64,000 nt of DNA from Apiosordaria backusii (taxonomy: Eukaryota > Ascomycota > Sordariomycetes > Sordariales > Lasiosphaeriaceae). Positions 22,895 through 33,828 of the stretch are shown one piece after another. Positions within the stretch are counted from its first letter, which is position 1, and each line of letters begins with the position of its first letter. Where the stretch lies: positions 1,860,001 to 1,924,000 of the forward strand of contig JAUKTV010000002.1 in NCBI GenBank assembly GCA_030549205.1, written 5' to 3'. Both the position numbers and the translations under genes were made by a program. A model generated the notes under the pieces. The model searched no databases. It was not told the DNA's origin and saw only the letters and a list, made by a program, of their open reading frames with translations.

Positions 22895-23303
22895 GGACAA
22901 CGAGAAGGCCACAGGAGTAGGTGGGAACCGAGTCTGCGCTTGCCAGTGGAAGGGATCTTTGCAGTGCAACCTCACATAAGGTGAAGGTGTGTGCGGAAAA
23001 CCCGCGGGGTTGCAGAGGGGATGGCCGTAAATTTGCACCCATTGCATATACCCTTGTCCACGCAGCGACCCACTCTGAACATCACCTGCCAAGTCAAATG
23101 CCGCACCCCGCTTAAAGCTGGAGCATATGCTAAGATCGCGCGTGACTAGTGGTCGAGGCTGCATTAGGGCTCACGTAGCGTTCCAGACTGTCGGGACAAG
23201 GCTTAACGTGCGTGATAAGCGAGCGCAACAGACAAGCGAGCGCAACACTTTCCACGCGTCGTACCACCTCTGCATTCAACACTCATTTCCTCCACAATCC
23301 AAC
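22895..23303. other. Intergenic to the pogo fragment, no gene seen
   Basis: No supported frame. The stretch from about 23150 probably belongs to the 5' untranslated part of the transposon fragment, but I could not define a terminal inverted repeat. Confidence 0.35.
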
Positions 23304-23480
23304 ATGGTATCGCCGTCAAATGAAGCACGATTAAATCTGGCTCTCCAGGCTCTTCAAAACAATAAAAAGCTAAGCTTGCGAGCTGCAGCTGAGATCTATA
23401 ACGTTGACCATACAACTCTCTTCCACCGACGCGCCGGTCGGCCTGCACGACGCGATATTCCAACCAACTCACGCAAACTT
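23304..23480 (+). mobile_element. pogo/Fot1-like transposase N-terminus (psq helix-turn-helix), truncated
   Basis: The frame starting at the ATG reads like the N-terminus of Fot1/pogo transposases: a run of LALQALQNNKKLSLRAAA, then IYNV and a GRPARRD hook with NSRKL after it, the typical pipsqueak-type helix-turn-helix. It breaks off at 23480, exactly where the copied leader of the Zn2Cys6 gene begins, so no catalytic DDE domain is present. Confidence 0.75.
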
Positions 23481-23589
23481 ACAATCAGCTGTGGTATCTA
23501 GACCCTCAGCCGTCCACTTCAGGACCTAGCCTGCCTTTTGGCTTCAGCTCTGTCTAGCTACCAACCTTCTACCTCAGTAATCCCAACAT
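23481..23589 (+). repeat. Copy of the Zn2Cys6 gene 5' leader, in opposite orientation to the coding copy at 18991-19196
   Basis: Reverse complement of 3993-4101 with one mismatch noticed. It ends with ATCCCAACAT (23580-23589), the reverse complement of the ten bases at 19187-19196. Inverting 19197-23589 would join it to the coding copy and recreate the arrangement seen at 3990-4010. Confidence 0.85.
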
Positions 23590-23662
23590 GAGACACTCAT
23601 TTTTCGCTCCCAGTGTATTGCAGGGCGAGTTTTAGTATCCAGCAAAAAAGCGGGCAAGTGGA

Positions 23663-24190
23663 TTGAGACAGCCGCAGCCGGAATCGCAAGCATGGCCATC
23701 TCTATGCCCAGCAACATCAAGTCCGCCAACACGGCAAGCAGAATCGAGGATATTAGAAAGCCGTTCCGTCCACGAGCTCCTTTCTCGACGATACAACCAT
23801 TTCGATAAGCTTTGTGACGATTTAAAGAGGTACGCGGAAAGCCAGGGTTTCTCTATAGACATCGGAGCTCTGAATTATGATGGCAACCGCGTTTTCTTAG
23901 CAACGGTTGACTCGCAGATGTTTTTTGCCACCAGACACGGCTTAGGAGAATGGGAACTTGCGATCAAACCGGTCTCAGAGCAGCACGAGAAGACCGACAC
24001 GGCGAAGGGGAACATTAGACCCGCGCAGAGGCCTGACAAGACGGGCTGCCAGGTATCCCTCACTGCCTCTACCCTAACAAAACTCACCCCTTTGTCCTCC
24101 AAAAAGCCTACTCCCCGGTCACCAACCACGCACAAGTCCGCACGATCATCCCCTCTGCATCCCCCAATCAAAACAGAGTCCACATCTTAA
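23663..24190 (+). CDS. Hypothetical frame, function unknown
   Basis: 175 codons. The middle (about residues 34-105) has a plausible folded-protein composition with helices and strands; the ends are Pro/Ser/Thr-rich. A Met start is present but nothing indicates it is used. It lies just outside the inversion breakpoint and may be part of a broken gene. No family recognised. Confidence 0.25.
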   Translation: MRQPQPESQAWPSLCPATSSPPTRQAESRILESRSVHELLSRRYNHFDKLCDDLKRYAESQGFSIDIGALNYDGNRVFLATVDSQMFFATRHGLGEWELAIKPVSEQHEKTDTAKGNIRPAQRPDKTGCQVSLTASTLTKLTPLSSKKPTPRSPTTHKSARSSPLHPPIKTESTS

Positions 24191-25042
24191 TTCCCAGATA
24201 GACCTTCCACGTTCTCGATAGAAGATGATTAAATATACGGTTGTTCTCTCACGGTACTCCCTTCATTGTTGGTACCAACTTCTCGATACCTAGTAAAAAA
24301 AGAGAGATCTTGAGGCGCTCCGGCGTATGTTGAAGGCAAATTTTGACAAGCAGATTGAACATTTCCGGCTAGATCCTGGCGAAGATGTAGCTTAAAATCA
24401 AGGGACTTTTTGGAGCGCCTCGTCATATCTGCTCTTCTCTCGAATATTTCCGAATCAAGAGATGTTCGTGACAAATCTTGGAGGGCAGATGACGAGTTGA
24501 TCCTCTGCGGTCGTTCTATTTTCACACCCCCCCCCCTCCCCCCCGACGCCTTCTATGCAACATCAACAGAACATTTACCAAGCCCAAGCCCGCAATCCGG
24601 GAAAACTTCCGAGCTGGCTAGTTATTTTAACTCCTTGCTCTCACCCCCTGTTTACCTGTCGACCGAGTGGAAATGATGATTCCCTTGCCCCCCACGCTCC
24701 GGTGCTCCTTAGGCACCCCTCCCCTCTTTGGCATTGGGATGTGATCTGAGACTGCGATTCGTTTCCAATCCAACCATGAAAAGTCTCGCGAATGTCGGGT
24801 GAGCCAACTGCTTTTGATTGAGCAGGGAGCGGTGCTGCTTGGGTGATTTGTCCGTCCACCCGTCCGCCCGTCCAGCCCACCAACGACACAAAGGATATAA
24901 GCCTAGGACGCGCACCATGCTGCCCCCCTGAAAAGTGCACTTTCAATTTCTGCAAGCCACCTCGGTTGCCTTATTTCTTGCCTTGGTTGTTGCCTTTTGC
25001 ACCTATTGCCGTATTTATTGCCCCTCTCTCCTAGCTGCAAAG
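24191..25042. other. Intergenic with C-homopolymer tracts
   Basis: Contains long C runs at about 24527-24543 and a pyrimidine-rich stretch before the ATG at 25043. No gene supported. Confidence 0.4.
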
Positions 25043-25755
25043 ATGCAGTTCGTTGTCACTGATGCCCAGCTTCATGGGGCCATCGCCGCATTTGTCGTAA
25101 CCTCGATCTGCCATGGCTTGTATATCGGAACTGCTTATCGGTACGACGTGCCGTTGTGGAGAACAAGAAAGCACATCTGGCTCGCTACACTAAGCGTCTT
25201 CTTAGGCGCAGGGCTTGTGCTCGCTGTTATTTTTGCCTTTGCCAAACATGGCCCCCTTTCCCATGACCTTCTTAGCTATTATCGAAGCAAAGCGAGCATT
25301 TCAGCGCATCAACGTTGATGACGGAACGGCATCCTACAACCCCGTCATACCCCGCGAGAACCTGGCACAGTATCTTGGCGAAGCCGTTGTCACTTGGAAG
25401 GCAAACCCCCCAGCATTTCAAGAAAGGGTCAGGCCTTTTCTATCTCATCTCCCCCTTCCCCTCCTTCTCCTAGGTTAATCGTATGTAGCAGCTCGTGCTT
25501 ACTTTACTTCTCAGAGTGTTCTTGATTGCGGCCACGAATACCTTTCTCCGCTTTATACACTTCATCTTCGGGAGTGATTACCTCGAGTATCTCGATGCTG
25601 AAAATAAGAATGAGCAAAGGGCCCTTATCAGTGATGCTGAGAAGGAAGTCTTTGTTCAAATGCAGAGTACGAGCTGGTTGAACCTTCAGTCGCGTGAAGG
25701 GAGACGGGTCGCCCTTTGCCACGTTCTGGCATTAGTAGCATGGCATGACGCTTAA
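25043..25755 (+). CDS. Putative membrane protein, exon structure unresolved
   Basis: The first open part (25043-25318) encodes two hydrophobic segments (about residues 9-30 and 48-68). A second frame (about 25277-25430) and a third (25495-25755) look coding, the third having a hydrophobic start and a charged segment with EYLDAENKNEQ and SWLNLQ. An intron ending in TTCTCAG near 25516 fits between the last two, but I could not find splice sites that keep all three in phase. It may be a two- or three-exon gene of unknown function or a decayed one. Confidence 0.35.
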
Positions 25756-26026
25756 GGTGGAACTGGAATTCCACCGATGTTTGGATTCTGAATAGTAACG
25801 GTAGCGTGGTGCTGATGGTTGAGTTAGCAAACAACAGCAGGGCGGCATTGGCGATGCAGGGAAATTGTGCAGCAGGGTTGGGTTCTTGCAAAATCTGGCT
25901 GATCACATTCTCATCACCTATAGGTTTCAAGGCGTTGCGGGATAAACATAGCGGCGGCGCGTGTACATAGATTCTTTAGGAAAAATTCTGTTGAGGCGAA
26001 TTACAATAACGCTAGCTCATCCCACG

Positions 26027-27252
26027 CTAAATAAACCTGCTAAGCTCTAATCCTCCCATCTCGTCTTCTACTCTGCTTACTAAGCCCTGGATACCCTGCT
26101 TAAGTACGCTTTCGCCGTCCGATTCCTCGTCGTCGGCGGCCGTTATTGGAGATCCAAAGGGAGGCGCTGTGTCCCAAGGATGTCTGTTTAAGGATCCCCA
26201 GCTAATAACTCTCGGTTGGAATGGTGATGTAGCGCAGATTGAGGGTTTTTTCGTGCACCTGTGAGGTTTGCAAGAACAGGAGGACTTGCGGCCACGGGAG
26301 CCAGTGCAGTTTGAGGTTTTCTCGTACCAAATTGGAGGTTCTATCTCTCGAACACGGTTTATAAAATCTGAAAGACTCAAGCCATCTTGAAGTGGCTGGT
26401 CCAAATCGCGATCTGGTAGCTTGAGGTCGTGTATTTTTTGTATCAGGGTGCCAAGCTGTATGGATCTACACGCATCGTCGCAACCGCCATCGCCTAGAAG
26501 GAATGTGCGTTTAAGACCGCCAAGATATTCGGTAGTCTTTCGAAGAACATTTCTTCGACGGTTGTTGATTTCGTCTACAGGTTATTAGCATAATGTTGTT
26601 AGCAAAAGTTATAGATTTGACTCGGGCTTCCCTAAGTAAATGGAAACTTACCAACCACCGCGGATGAGATCGGAAGCTCTAGCGTCTCCAAATCTCCAGG
26701 GCAGTGTCTGATGGCGACCTTGGTGCTATGCCGAAAAACCCCATTATCCCTTAACACTAAGGAGACACACATCCAAAGCATGAGCTCCCTTCCATAGGAA
26801 TCCGGAGGCCGCGCTCGGAGTCGTTCCACCCACAGCATACCTATAAGCTGGACCGTTTCGTACATTTGATAATAGTCGACGATGACGGCAATCTTGGCCA
26901 GTAGCTCTAGGTCGACCTTCTGCGGAACCTGAGACCATTTGTGATGAATGATACTCATTGTAATAACCATCGCCTGGACATCCCACCCTTCGGTACTAAT
27001 TTCGTGTAAGCTATCTGTTTCGCGAGCAATGGTTTCTTTCCACCCCCCCGTCAAGGCAACCTCAAGCATAGGAGACGCCAGACTAAGGTGCCGTGATGAG
27101 ACAAGAAAGGTTACGGGCTTGTGGATAACCGCAGGCTGCTCCTTAGAAGGGTTTGAGTTGTTGCTAATGCCGTTCCATATAGCGAATGGTGCATTCGGTT
27201 TCTCCAACGTGAATATGACGTCCCCCGAAGGGTCCAGTATGTGGTTGTACAT
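26027..27252 (-). CDS. BTB/POZ-domain protein (two exons)
   Basis: 382 residues from the ATG at 27250-27252; exons 26652-27252 and 26027-26574, intron 26575-26651 (GTAAGT...CTGTAG). The N-terminal 130 residues fit fungal BTB/POZ folds: a start of the DPSGDVIFTL type, then VTFLVSSRHLSLASPML, then WKE and a helical block with a Tyr-rich YYQMYETV. BTB domains mediate dimerisation or bind cullin-3. The C-terminal exon adds a helical segment and a Cys/Arg-rich low-complexity stretch ending in acidic residues, with no second domain recognised. The upstream frame continues without an ATG, so I start at Met 27252. Confidence 0.75.
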
Positions 27253-29842
27253 AACCGCCGGCAGACCGGTAGGGATTGGGCTTGCAGCCGTTCGTTGATA
27301 TTGGAGAACGCTCACAGACGGGACAGGTATAAAGAGCGACACCACCGAGTTGATTTTGAAGTCGCCGCTGCTTCAAGAAGCCCAAAGAATTGGTAACTAC
27401 AAACTCGCTCTGTCCGGCGTAACGCCGTTTAATACTGCGTGAAGAATAGGGTGGTAAAGTTGAAGTCGCGCTTCCCAGGCCGTTGTCGTGAAGTTGATGC
27501 CTAAAGATATTGCGTTGGCGAGCTTGGGCACCAGCGGAAGTTTCCGAGACTGGCACCGCATTGGCAGCCCCGCAGTGGATCCACAGCAGCCGGCGGTCCA
27601 TCCAGCCACAGGTGTGAAAAGTCTTGGCCGTGGGAGCAGTGCCACGGTTTGGACCGAACAGGGGCCACATGCCGCATGGGAGGGGCGAGCGACTGTTCCC
27701 TTCCTCCGCCGACGAGGTCGACCTCAGCGCGTATCTCGCCAACGACTTACCTTCAACTGTTATCCCTTTTCAGAGGATCTGAGTAGGGTTTTGTCACACA
27801 TTTCTTTGAGGATAAAAGCGGAACATGTTTGTTACTCCCTTTTTGCCTATCGCAGGGGTCAGCTGAAAGGCTTCTAAGCCGTGCCGTGACGCGCCCTGCA
27901 ATATGCTTCAAGCCTGCTATGGTATTGACCCTAGGTGTGCCGGGAAACAGATTCCGCTACCTGGGCATGCCATTCAGTCCTGGGTTGGAAGGCGGGCTGC
28001 CGGCGAAATGCATGACGCAGTCGCATCATGCTCCAGTCACACCGCTAAAGGCATCCATGCTGGGGGAATGTAACAGCATCGAGCCGCTGTATATGCCTCC
28101 TGCTCCACTGTGCGGAGCTGAGGCGTGTATGAGTAGCCTTTTGCGAGCCTTAGAATATCTTTGCCGTCGATGACCATCGTTTTCCTCCTGCCGCGCTTTG
28201 ATGTTCTGTGTGGATCCTCCTCAGACGACGGAGGTCCACCTGACAGATCTCCATCGTTTGCGTCTTTCTTGGTGCGGGGTAGAGAATGCTGTAGCATCGA
28301 TCGTTCTAAACTTGGGGTTGGTGGAGGGGCCGGAACTTAAGCAGATGCTCTTCTAAGCTAGTCGACAATAGACCTTAATCTTCTTTCACCCTCCCATCCT
28401 TCCCTGTAAAGCATATCAAAAATCCAACCGCAAGTTCACCTTGTCCTTCGCCGAGCTCTTCTTGCTGTATAGTCTCACGGTTATTCCCAGCTCGATAAAC
28501 ATGAAGACGCGACTCCTGCCAATATACAGTCTGTCCTCTCCCATATATCGTGATCGGACACTCTTTCGCATCGGAAAAGAAGTCGTCCTTTTTGCGAAGT
28601 TCCTCAATCTTAAAGGTCTATAATGATCAGGTAAAGTTTAGACAAATAGGCGGAGAGCGTACCATAGCGGCGGTGCCCCTCTTGATTTATAACCGTCCGT
28701 GATATGTGCGAGGAGAAAGGCGCAATGACTGTTCTTGGAAGCTGGTTGATACGAACACAGTGGAAAACAATGTCGCGTGGAGGTGTGCGATAAGATGAAT
28801 GCTAGGAGAGGTTGCCAGACATTGCTGTTTCTCGAAGAGTTCGTAGGGTAATGATAAGGTTCTGATGCTGCGCAAACTCCCCATTTTTGGTGACAATGAC
28901 GATTACGATAACGATAACGATGACGATAACGTAGTGGGAAAGAGGGGGAGGAAATGGAGGTTAGCGGAAGGTGAGACGTGGGGGCTGACGGGAGTAGGAG
29001 GGGTTTCTATGTAGGAGCCGGGCGGCCGGACTTATCTGTCGTTTAGCTCTTCTCCCTTAGTCTCAGGCAAGGCCGAGCTCCGGCGTGCCGACGAGCGCAA
29101 AATACACGCTCCACTCCCTAGTGGTTCAGCTGCGCGGCCGTGAGCGCCATGGTTTCTCTGTCGTACGAGATGCCGTCATCGGGGTGGACCTATCAGAGCC
29201 TTGGCCCTGATCTCGGCGGACCAATCGAGCAGCATCTAGCGGTGCCAGTACCGTAAAATAGACATTGGGCTCGGGATTACCTGGTGGAATGGCGCGGCCA
29301 TAATCTCGACGTTGTGGAGGGACCTGGAAGTTGTGTGGGGACCTGAAAGTTGTGGGGGACCTGAAAGTTGTTGTTGGGGGGGGGGCCACAGCAGCCTGGG
29401 GTGGTTTGTCTCCGCCGTCCACAAGGATGGATCGCGTTTGGCAGCCCAGTCGCTCAGCAACCCAGCCGCCCGGCCACCCAGCCGTGGTGGCGAGCACGTG
29501 CAAACCGCTTAGCCGCAAGACCAAAAACTCCACCTGTCAAGTCATGGCAACCGACTCAGAAAGGCGCCCCACAGCGGCCCGCCGCGTCGCGCCCAGAGAT
29601 CTACTACGACAGGGGTCATATCCAGTCCATCCAACGTCCTTGACAATGTCACATACGGAGCTCACCTCGTCTGCTTCTAATCCCACACAAAATACCGAGC
29701 CAGAGAATGGTCAGCACACTGGAGGCGTTAGGGCATACCCAATACAAGGCCCCTTCTGTTCGAACGAGTCGTTCTGATTGCACCGATGCTAAGACGGGAA
29801 GTCTACCTCAGATGATTACGCGCTGGCCACTCTGTTGCCTAT
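27253..29842. other. Long intergenic stretch, no gene supported
   Basis: 2.6 kb. Several frames of 80-190 codons exist on both strands but overlap each other, have no motif and mostly begin with non-ATG codons. A GATAAC-type microsatellite lies at about 28890-28932 and a G9 run at about 29375. Confidence 0.4.
28890..28932. repeat. Hexanucleotide microsatellite (ACGATA/ACGATG)
   Basis: About six imperfect units of ACGATA, with ACGATT and ACGATG variants. Confidence 0.75.
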
Positions 29843-30154
29843 TTGAAGGAGCGAAACGCGACCTTCCTTGGACAGGTTCTTGGTAAGGTGAGATTGCTCG
29901 AAGCGGACCTGCTTGCGGGCTTCTCTGGCCGTGAGCTTCGGCCCTTGGCGAAGCGTCCCGGACTCTCTCGGCATATGTTTATCCGCCGGGTACGTACTGT
30001 CGATCGATCGGTATCGTGGCGCAATTGGCTGCCGTCTTCGGGGTGGGCGCGCGGCTCGTCTTGGCGCAGCGCGGGGCCTTCTTGGCTTGCAGTAGCGACC
30101 AGAAAAGTCGCTACGGTCGGAAGCGGAGGAATTCTTGACTTTCTTGACAATTAG
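29843..30154 (+). CDS. Hypothetical basic frame
   Basis: 103 residues, Arg/Leu/Ser-rich, GC-rich, with an ATG start and no recognisable motif. It lies directly in front of a putative solo LTR. Could be chance or a fragment. Confidence 0.15.
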   Translation: MKERNATFLGQVLGKVRLLEADLLAGFSGRELRPLAKRPGLSRHMFIRRVRTVDRSVSWRNWLPSSGWARGSSWRSAGPSWLAVATRKVATVGSGGILDFLDN

Positions 30155-30199
30155 AAATTTGAGCCTTTCCGAGGCTTATATTGGTTGAGCTTAGAATAA

Positions 30200-30589
30200 T
30201 GTCACAACAAGGCAGGCTTGGTAGGCAAAGCTATTGTATTCTTATTGACTGGATTCTAAGCTAAAGGAGGAAAAGGAAAGGAAGGCTTTGCCTAACAAGG
30301 CTTGCAGGAATTTTGTGTGCGAGCTTGTGGGAGCTTGGACCATGCAAGCAGGGATGTGGGGCTTTGATAAGATAAGGTCCTGGCAAGTGGGGCCACTGGG
30401 AAGAGGGGCGCCAGTGCCATGACATCCCAACCGTGATCCGGATCACCTTTCTCACTGTGGCTCACCTGTGGCTCACCTGTGGCTCACCTGGATCACAGTG
30501 ATCCCGTCGCTCCACTTCTGATTGGTTCACAATGATTGGACAGGAGTGCCCGCGCCCCATTAGCTAACTTGTCACCAATGGTTGTGACA
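30200..30589. repeat. Putative solo LTR, 390 bp, ends TGTCACAAC...GTTGTGACA
   Basis: Perfect 9-bp terminal inverted repeats with the TG...CA ends of Ty3-type LTRs. Inside there is an 11-bp unit GTGGCTCACCT three times (about 30457-30490), a GGATCACAGTGATCC palindrome and ATTGG boxes, features shared in style with the LTR at 59298. No matching 5-bp target duplication was seen (AATAA left, CTGGT right) and no polypurine tract, so it could be an old solo LTR or a deleted 5' LTR; the bases after it (TGGTGGCTGG) could be a primer binding site. Confidence 0.5.
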
Positions 30590-30896
30590 CTGGTGGCTGG
30601 CACTGGGCCTAATTGGCAGCTTGCAAAGAGCTAAAGTTTGATGTCTATTTTTTTTGTCTCCTGCTTGCGTGGTCCAATAAAGTGGGGCTCCTTGGGGCAC
30701 AGGTAGCAGATATTTAACTTTGATCCCGTTATAACCGGAACAATAAATCTAACCCACATATATCACGTGGACAAGGAGGCGCTTGGACACACCTGTGAGC
30801 GAGGCGCTTGGACTCACTTGAACAAGGTAAGCATGCTTTTCTTCCCTTTTCGTCCTCCCTCCTCCTCCCCAACCTGACTCCCCATTAACACCAGCA

Positions 30897-32148
30897 ATGG
30901 CGTCGCAATCCCCCCCCGCTTCGCCGGCAAGGCCGCTTGCTTCGCCGGGTAGCGGTCATATTGAGCCTGTACTTCGCCCCTTTTTTTTCTTTCTCCCTTG
31001 CGCAGATGGCAGATGCTGACACCTCACAGGTTTGGCTAGACGTTTCCACGATTGAGGAGATCATCGAATACATCATCAGCGCTCGCCACCGCGGCAGCGA
31101 GTCGATTCTTAGCTTCCAGTGGCAGGCAGACAGACTCGACCATCTTTTTGAACAGCTGGACACCCGACTGGTCGAACTCGACGAAAGGAAAATCCGCCGA
31201 TTCGAGTACGATTACGAATCTAGTACGGTACATATCGACATCATGGGCGAATCCGAGTTCCATTATCAAGTTCAAGCTGGCCTTCGAGACTACATTAAAA
31301 ACCGTCTTGCGGAGCGTATTGCCACCATGGATGATCCCACAATTCGCCGCCTAATGCAGTCTATCGAAGAGAGGGGTACCTTTAACATTCTACACGAAAG
31401 GAAGATCCATAAACAAGCCGATGTTTCGCTCGGCCAGGCGGGCGCCCTGCCATCTTTGGTTTGCGAGGTCTCGTAGAGCGAGCCACGGAAACATGTGGAA
31501 AGGAAGGCGCGCCAATACATCAACTGCTCAGACGGCAAGATCCGAGTCGCTCTGATCCTTGATCTTCAATATCCCCATATGAAAAAGGCGTGGGTTAGTC
31601 TGCTGGTAGCGGGCAGTCCTTCAAGCGGCTGGGTGCAGCATTCTGAACTGTACCATGATGATGATCTTGTTCAACAACCTGTTGGACAGGTTGATCTCTA
31701 TCTCTCCGACTTGGTCAGTTTGGCTGATGTACCAACAGCGTTTTGTCGCCCCTCGACTGTTGAGTTGGCTGCTGGGGTCACAAGGTTTGTCGTTTCTTTA
31801 TTTCGGGCAACACAACAGATCTAACATTCCAATAGGAATCCCACGATCACCATAACATTCGAGCGACTTCGGGCCATCTTCCGCAAAGCTCGCCATTTAC
31901 ACAACCCAACAAAATTTACAATGGAGGTAACTGATCAAGAGGAAAACCCGTACGAGGAGGCAGAGCGGCGTGTGGCCAAGGCGCGTTATGAAGCACGCAT
32001 CGAGATGGAACGGCGTGTGGCTGAGGAGCGCAGCGAGGCCGAGAGGCGTGTGGCCGAGGCGCGTTCTGAAGCACGCATCGAGATGGAACGGCGTGTGGCT
32101 GCCGAGATCGAGCGGCTCGTGGCCGAAGGCCGATTGGGGGCCAAGTAG
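30897..32148 (+). pseudogene. Uma2-like PD-(D/E)XK-fold protein with coiled-coil tail, broken
   Basis: The N-terminus starts at the ATG 30897 (Ser/Pro-rich), needs a one-base shift near a C8 run, and a likely 57-bp intron ends at 31005. The main exon, read from 31006, has a DVSTIEEII start and a nuclease-like core: an Asp in QADVSLG, the strand LPSLVCEV with its Glu, then a Lys/Tyr in RKARQYI, the order seen in Uma2-type (DUF820) PD-(D/E)XK proteins. In-frame TAG at 31474-31476, directly after CEVS, most simply a TGG-to-TAG change, interrupts the frame; it stays open beyond. An intron 31780-31835 leads to an exon rich in repeated ERRVAEARSEARIE-like heptads to 32148. Function unknown; similar proteins are scattered in fungal genomes. 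Confidence 0.55.
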
Positions 32149-32383
32149 CGCTCCGGAGATATGGCGACCTGTTTGTGAGAAGGAGGGGCACTGGAGGAAC
32201 AATGTTCAACAGGTTTAGTTGTTTGTAGCATGCTCTAATTCACTACTCTTCTCCGTTTCTTTCTCTGTATAATCCATCGGCGACAGCGATTAGACGAGCG
32301 ATCCAGAACACGGTCATCCGCCGGTTCCAGACAGAGGAGAGCAGAATAAGGACGGTCACTGCCGCCTCCCTCAGCACCGTGAG

Positions 32384-33605
32384 GTGGATCACTTCTGCAG
32401 GAAGGCCTTGCAAAAGAAGGATATTCACAAGCGCCTCCCAGTAGCTGATCAACTGCTCCCCTCTGACTGGGCCATACTGGCCATCGTCAAGTCTATTCTC
32501 GAGCCATTTCAGCGGACTAACAAGGCATTCGAAGGAAGAGAGCCTCGCTTTGCAGAGGTAGCTCCTACGGCGACTTGGTTGTTGAGGGGGCTTGTTGACA
32601 AGAAAAGAGAGTTCAGGCCGGCACCAGACAACCTTTTCACCGGCCCTGACGTCCCCGCCATAGACTACGGGGATGGGACCCAGGCCGGCTCTTCTATCCA
32701 GGTCGGTGATGTGCCTGCTCCGGCATTACGTCTGGGCTTACCGTCGTTATTGGACGATGAGGATACTCCCCGGCCCCAGAGATCTCAACAAGCCAAGGCC
32801 TTGCCACGGAAGTATCGGAATAGTGTTGTTGATCTCGCCGTGCTTCGTGACCAAGACCTTCTTCCTCCTGATGTCTCCCTCGTTGAAATCCTGGAGGAGG
32901 GAGACTACGGCTCCGGCGACGACGATAGCGACGATGGCTACGTGAAGGACAGCCAGGCCACCGGAACTCCCACCTCCTTTGAGCTTGGCGACTTCGATCT
33001 TGACTTTATTCAACGGAGCCTTAATTGCGCTAACAACAAGCTCAAGAAGTACTTGGTTGTAATGGATGACAACCCAGTGTACTGGTCTGCTTTTATTTGT
33101 CATCCCGGCTACCGTATGAAGTGGGTGGATAAGTACATGACAAAGGCGCAAGCAGAGAGTATTCTTTACAACTTCAAGAGGTTGTATTCGGCCGAGTATT
33201 CAGACAACACTGAGACTCCCTACCCACCAGGCCCTTCACCACCACCAGCTTCTTCCCAGGCTTCTTCTTCCCAGGCACCTTCGAAGCGGAAGAAGAAGAA
33301 GAACGTCCTCACCACCCACGGCCTTTACGATGAACCGGAGCCGGCGTCTGAGGACATCGATGAGATCAAGGTCTACCTAGGAGGCCATGTGAAACCAGTG
33401 GAGGATCCGATTCAGTGGTGGATTGCTAAGAAAAAAGATCTTCCCAACCTCTCTTGCATGGCCCTGGACCTACTTACCATCCCTCAGATGTCGTCAGAAT
33501 GCGAGAATGTTCAGCCAGGCCAAGCTTACGTATGGCCTTCAACGCCATAGACTTTGTGAGAAAACTATCAATATGGTGGAGTGCTTGACGCAGTGGAAGA
33601 AGTAA
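32384..33605 (+). mobile_element. hAT transposase C-terminal relic
   Basis: A 388-codon frame without ATG encodes the end of an hAT transposase: a conserved helix (LLPSDWAILAIVKSILEPF), a long acidic insert, a YWSAFICHPGYRMKW block and the hAT dimerisation region starting WWIAKKKDLPNLSCMALDLL and SSEC. Just after it a one-base shift moves the end of the domain (FSQAKLTYGLQRHRL) into another frame, ending at 33605. The BED finger and most of the catalytic part are missing, and no terminal repeats were found. Confidence 0.75.
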
Positions 33606-33828
33606 GGCCCTCAACACCATGGATTAACTGTAGATAATTCGAATATATATCCCCACTTTGCCAAGAAATCGGCCGGAAAAACCACTTCTGGCTCGTCTCG
33701 GTGAGACGGTGAGACCGAGCCGAGCTGGTGATGCCTTCGAGCGAGCCTGGCCGTCATTTCAGGGAGACACGCCGAGCCAGACCCCCGGCTCGGCCCATCT
33801 TATCTCACTGCCCACCCTGGATGTTGAA

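Noticed and set aside
23590..23810. Continuation of the rvt C-terminus beyond the inversion point
   Set aside because: Joining the two ends in silico gives an open stretch, but it has no rvt-like sequence that I can recognise.
27164..27742. 192-codon minus-strand frame upstream of the BTB gene
   Set aside because: It overlaps the BTB gene in another frame and shows no domain; the BTB frame explains the region better.
29126..29533. Pro/Arg-rich 135-codon minus-strand frame
   Set aside because: Low-complexity, overlapped by equally long frames on the plus strand, no start context.
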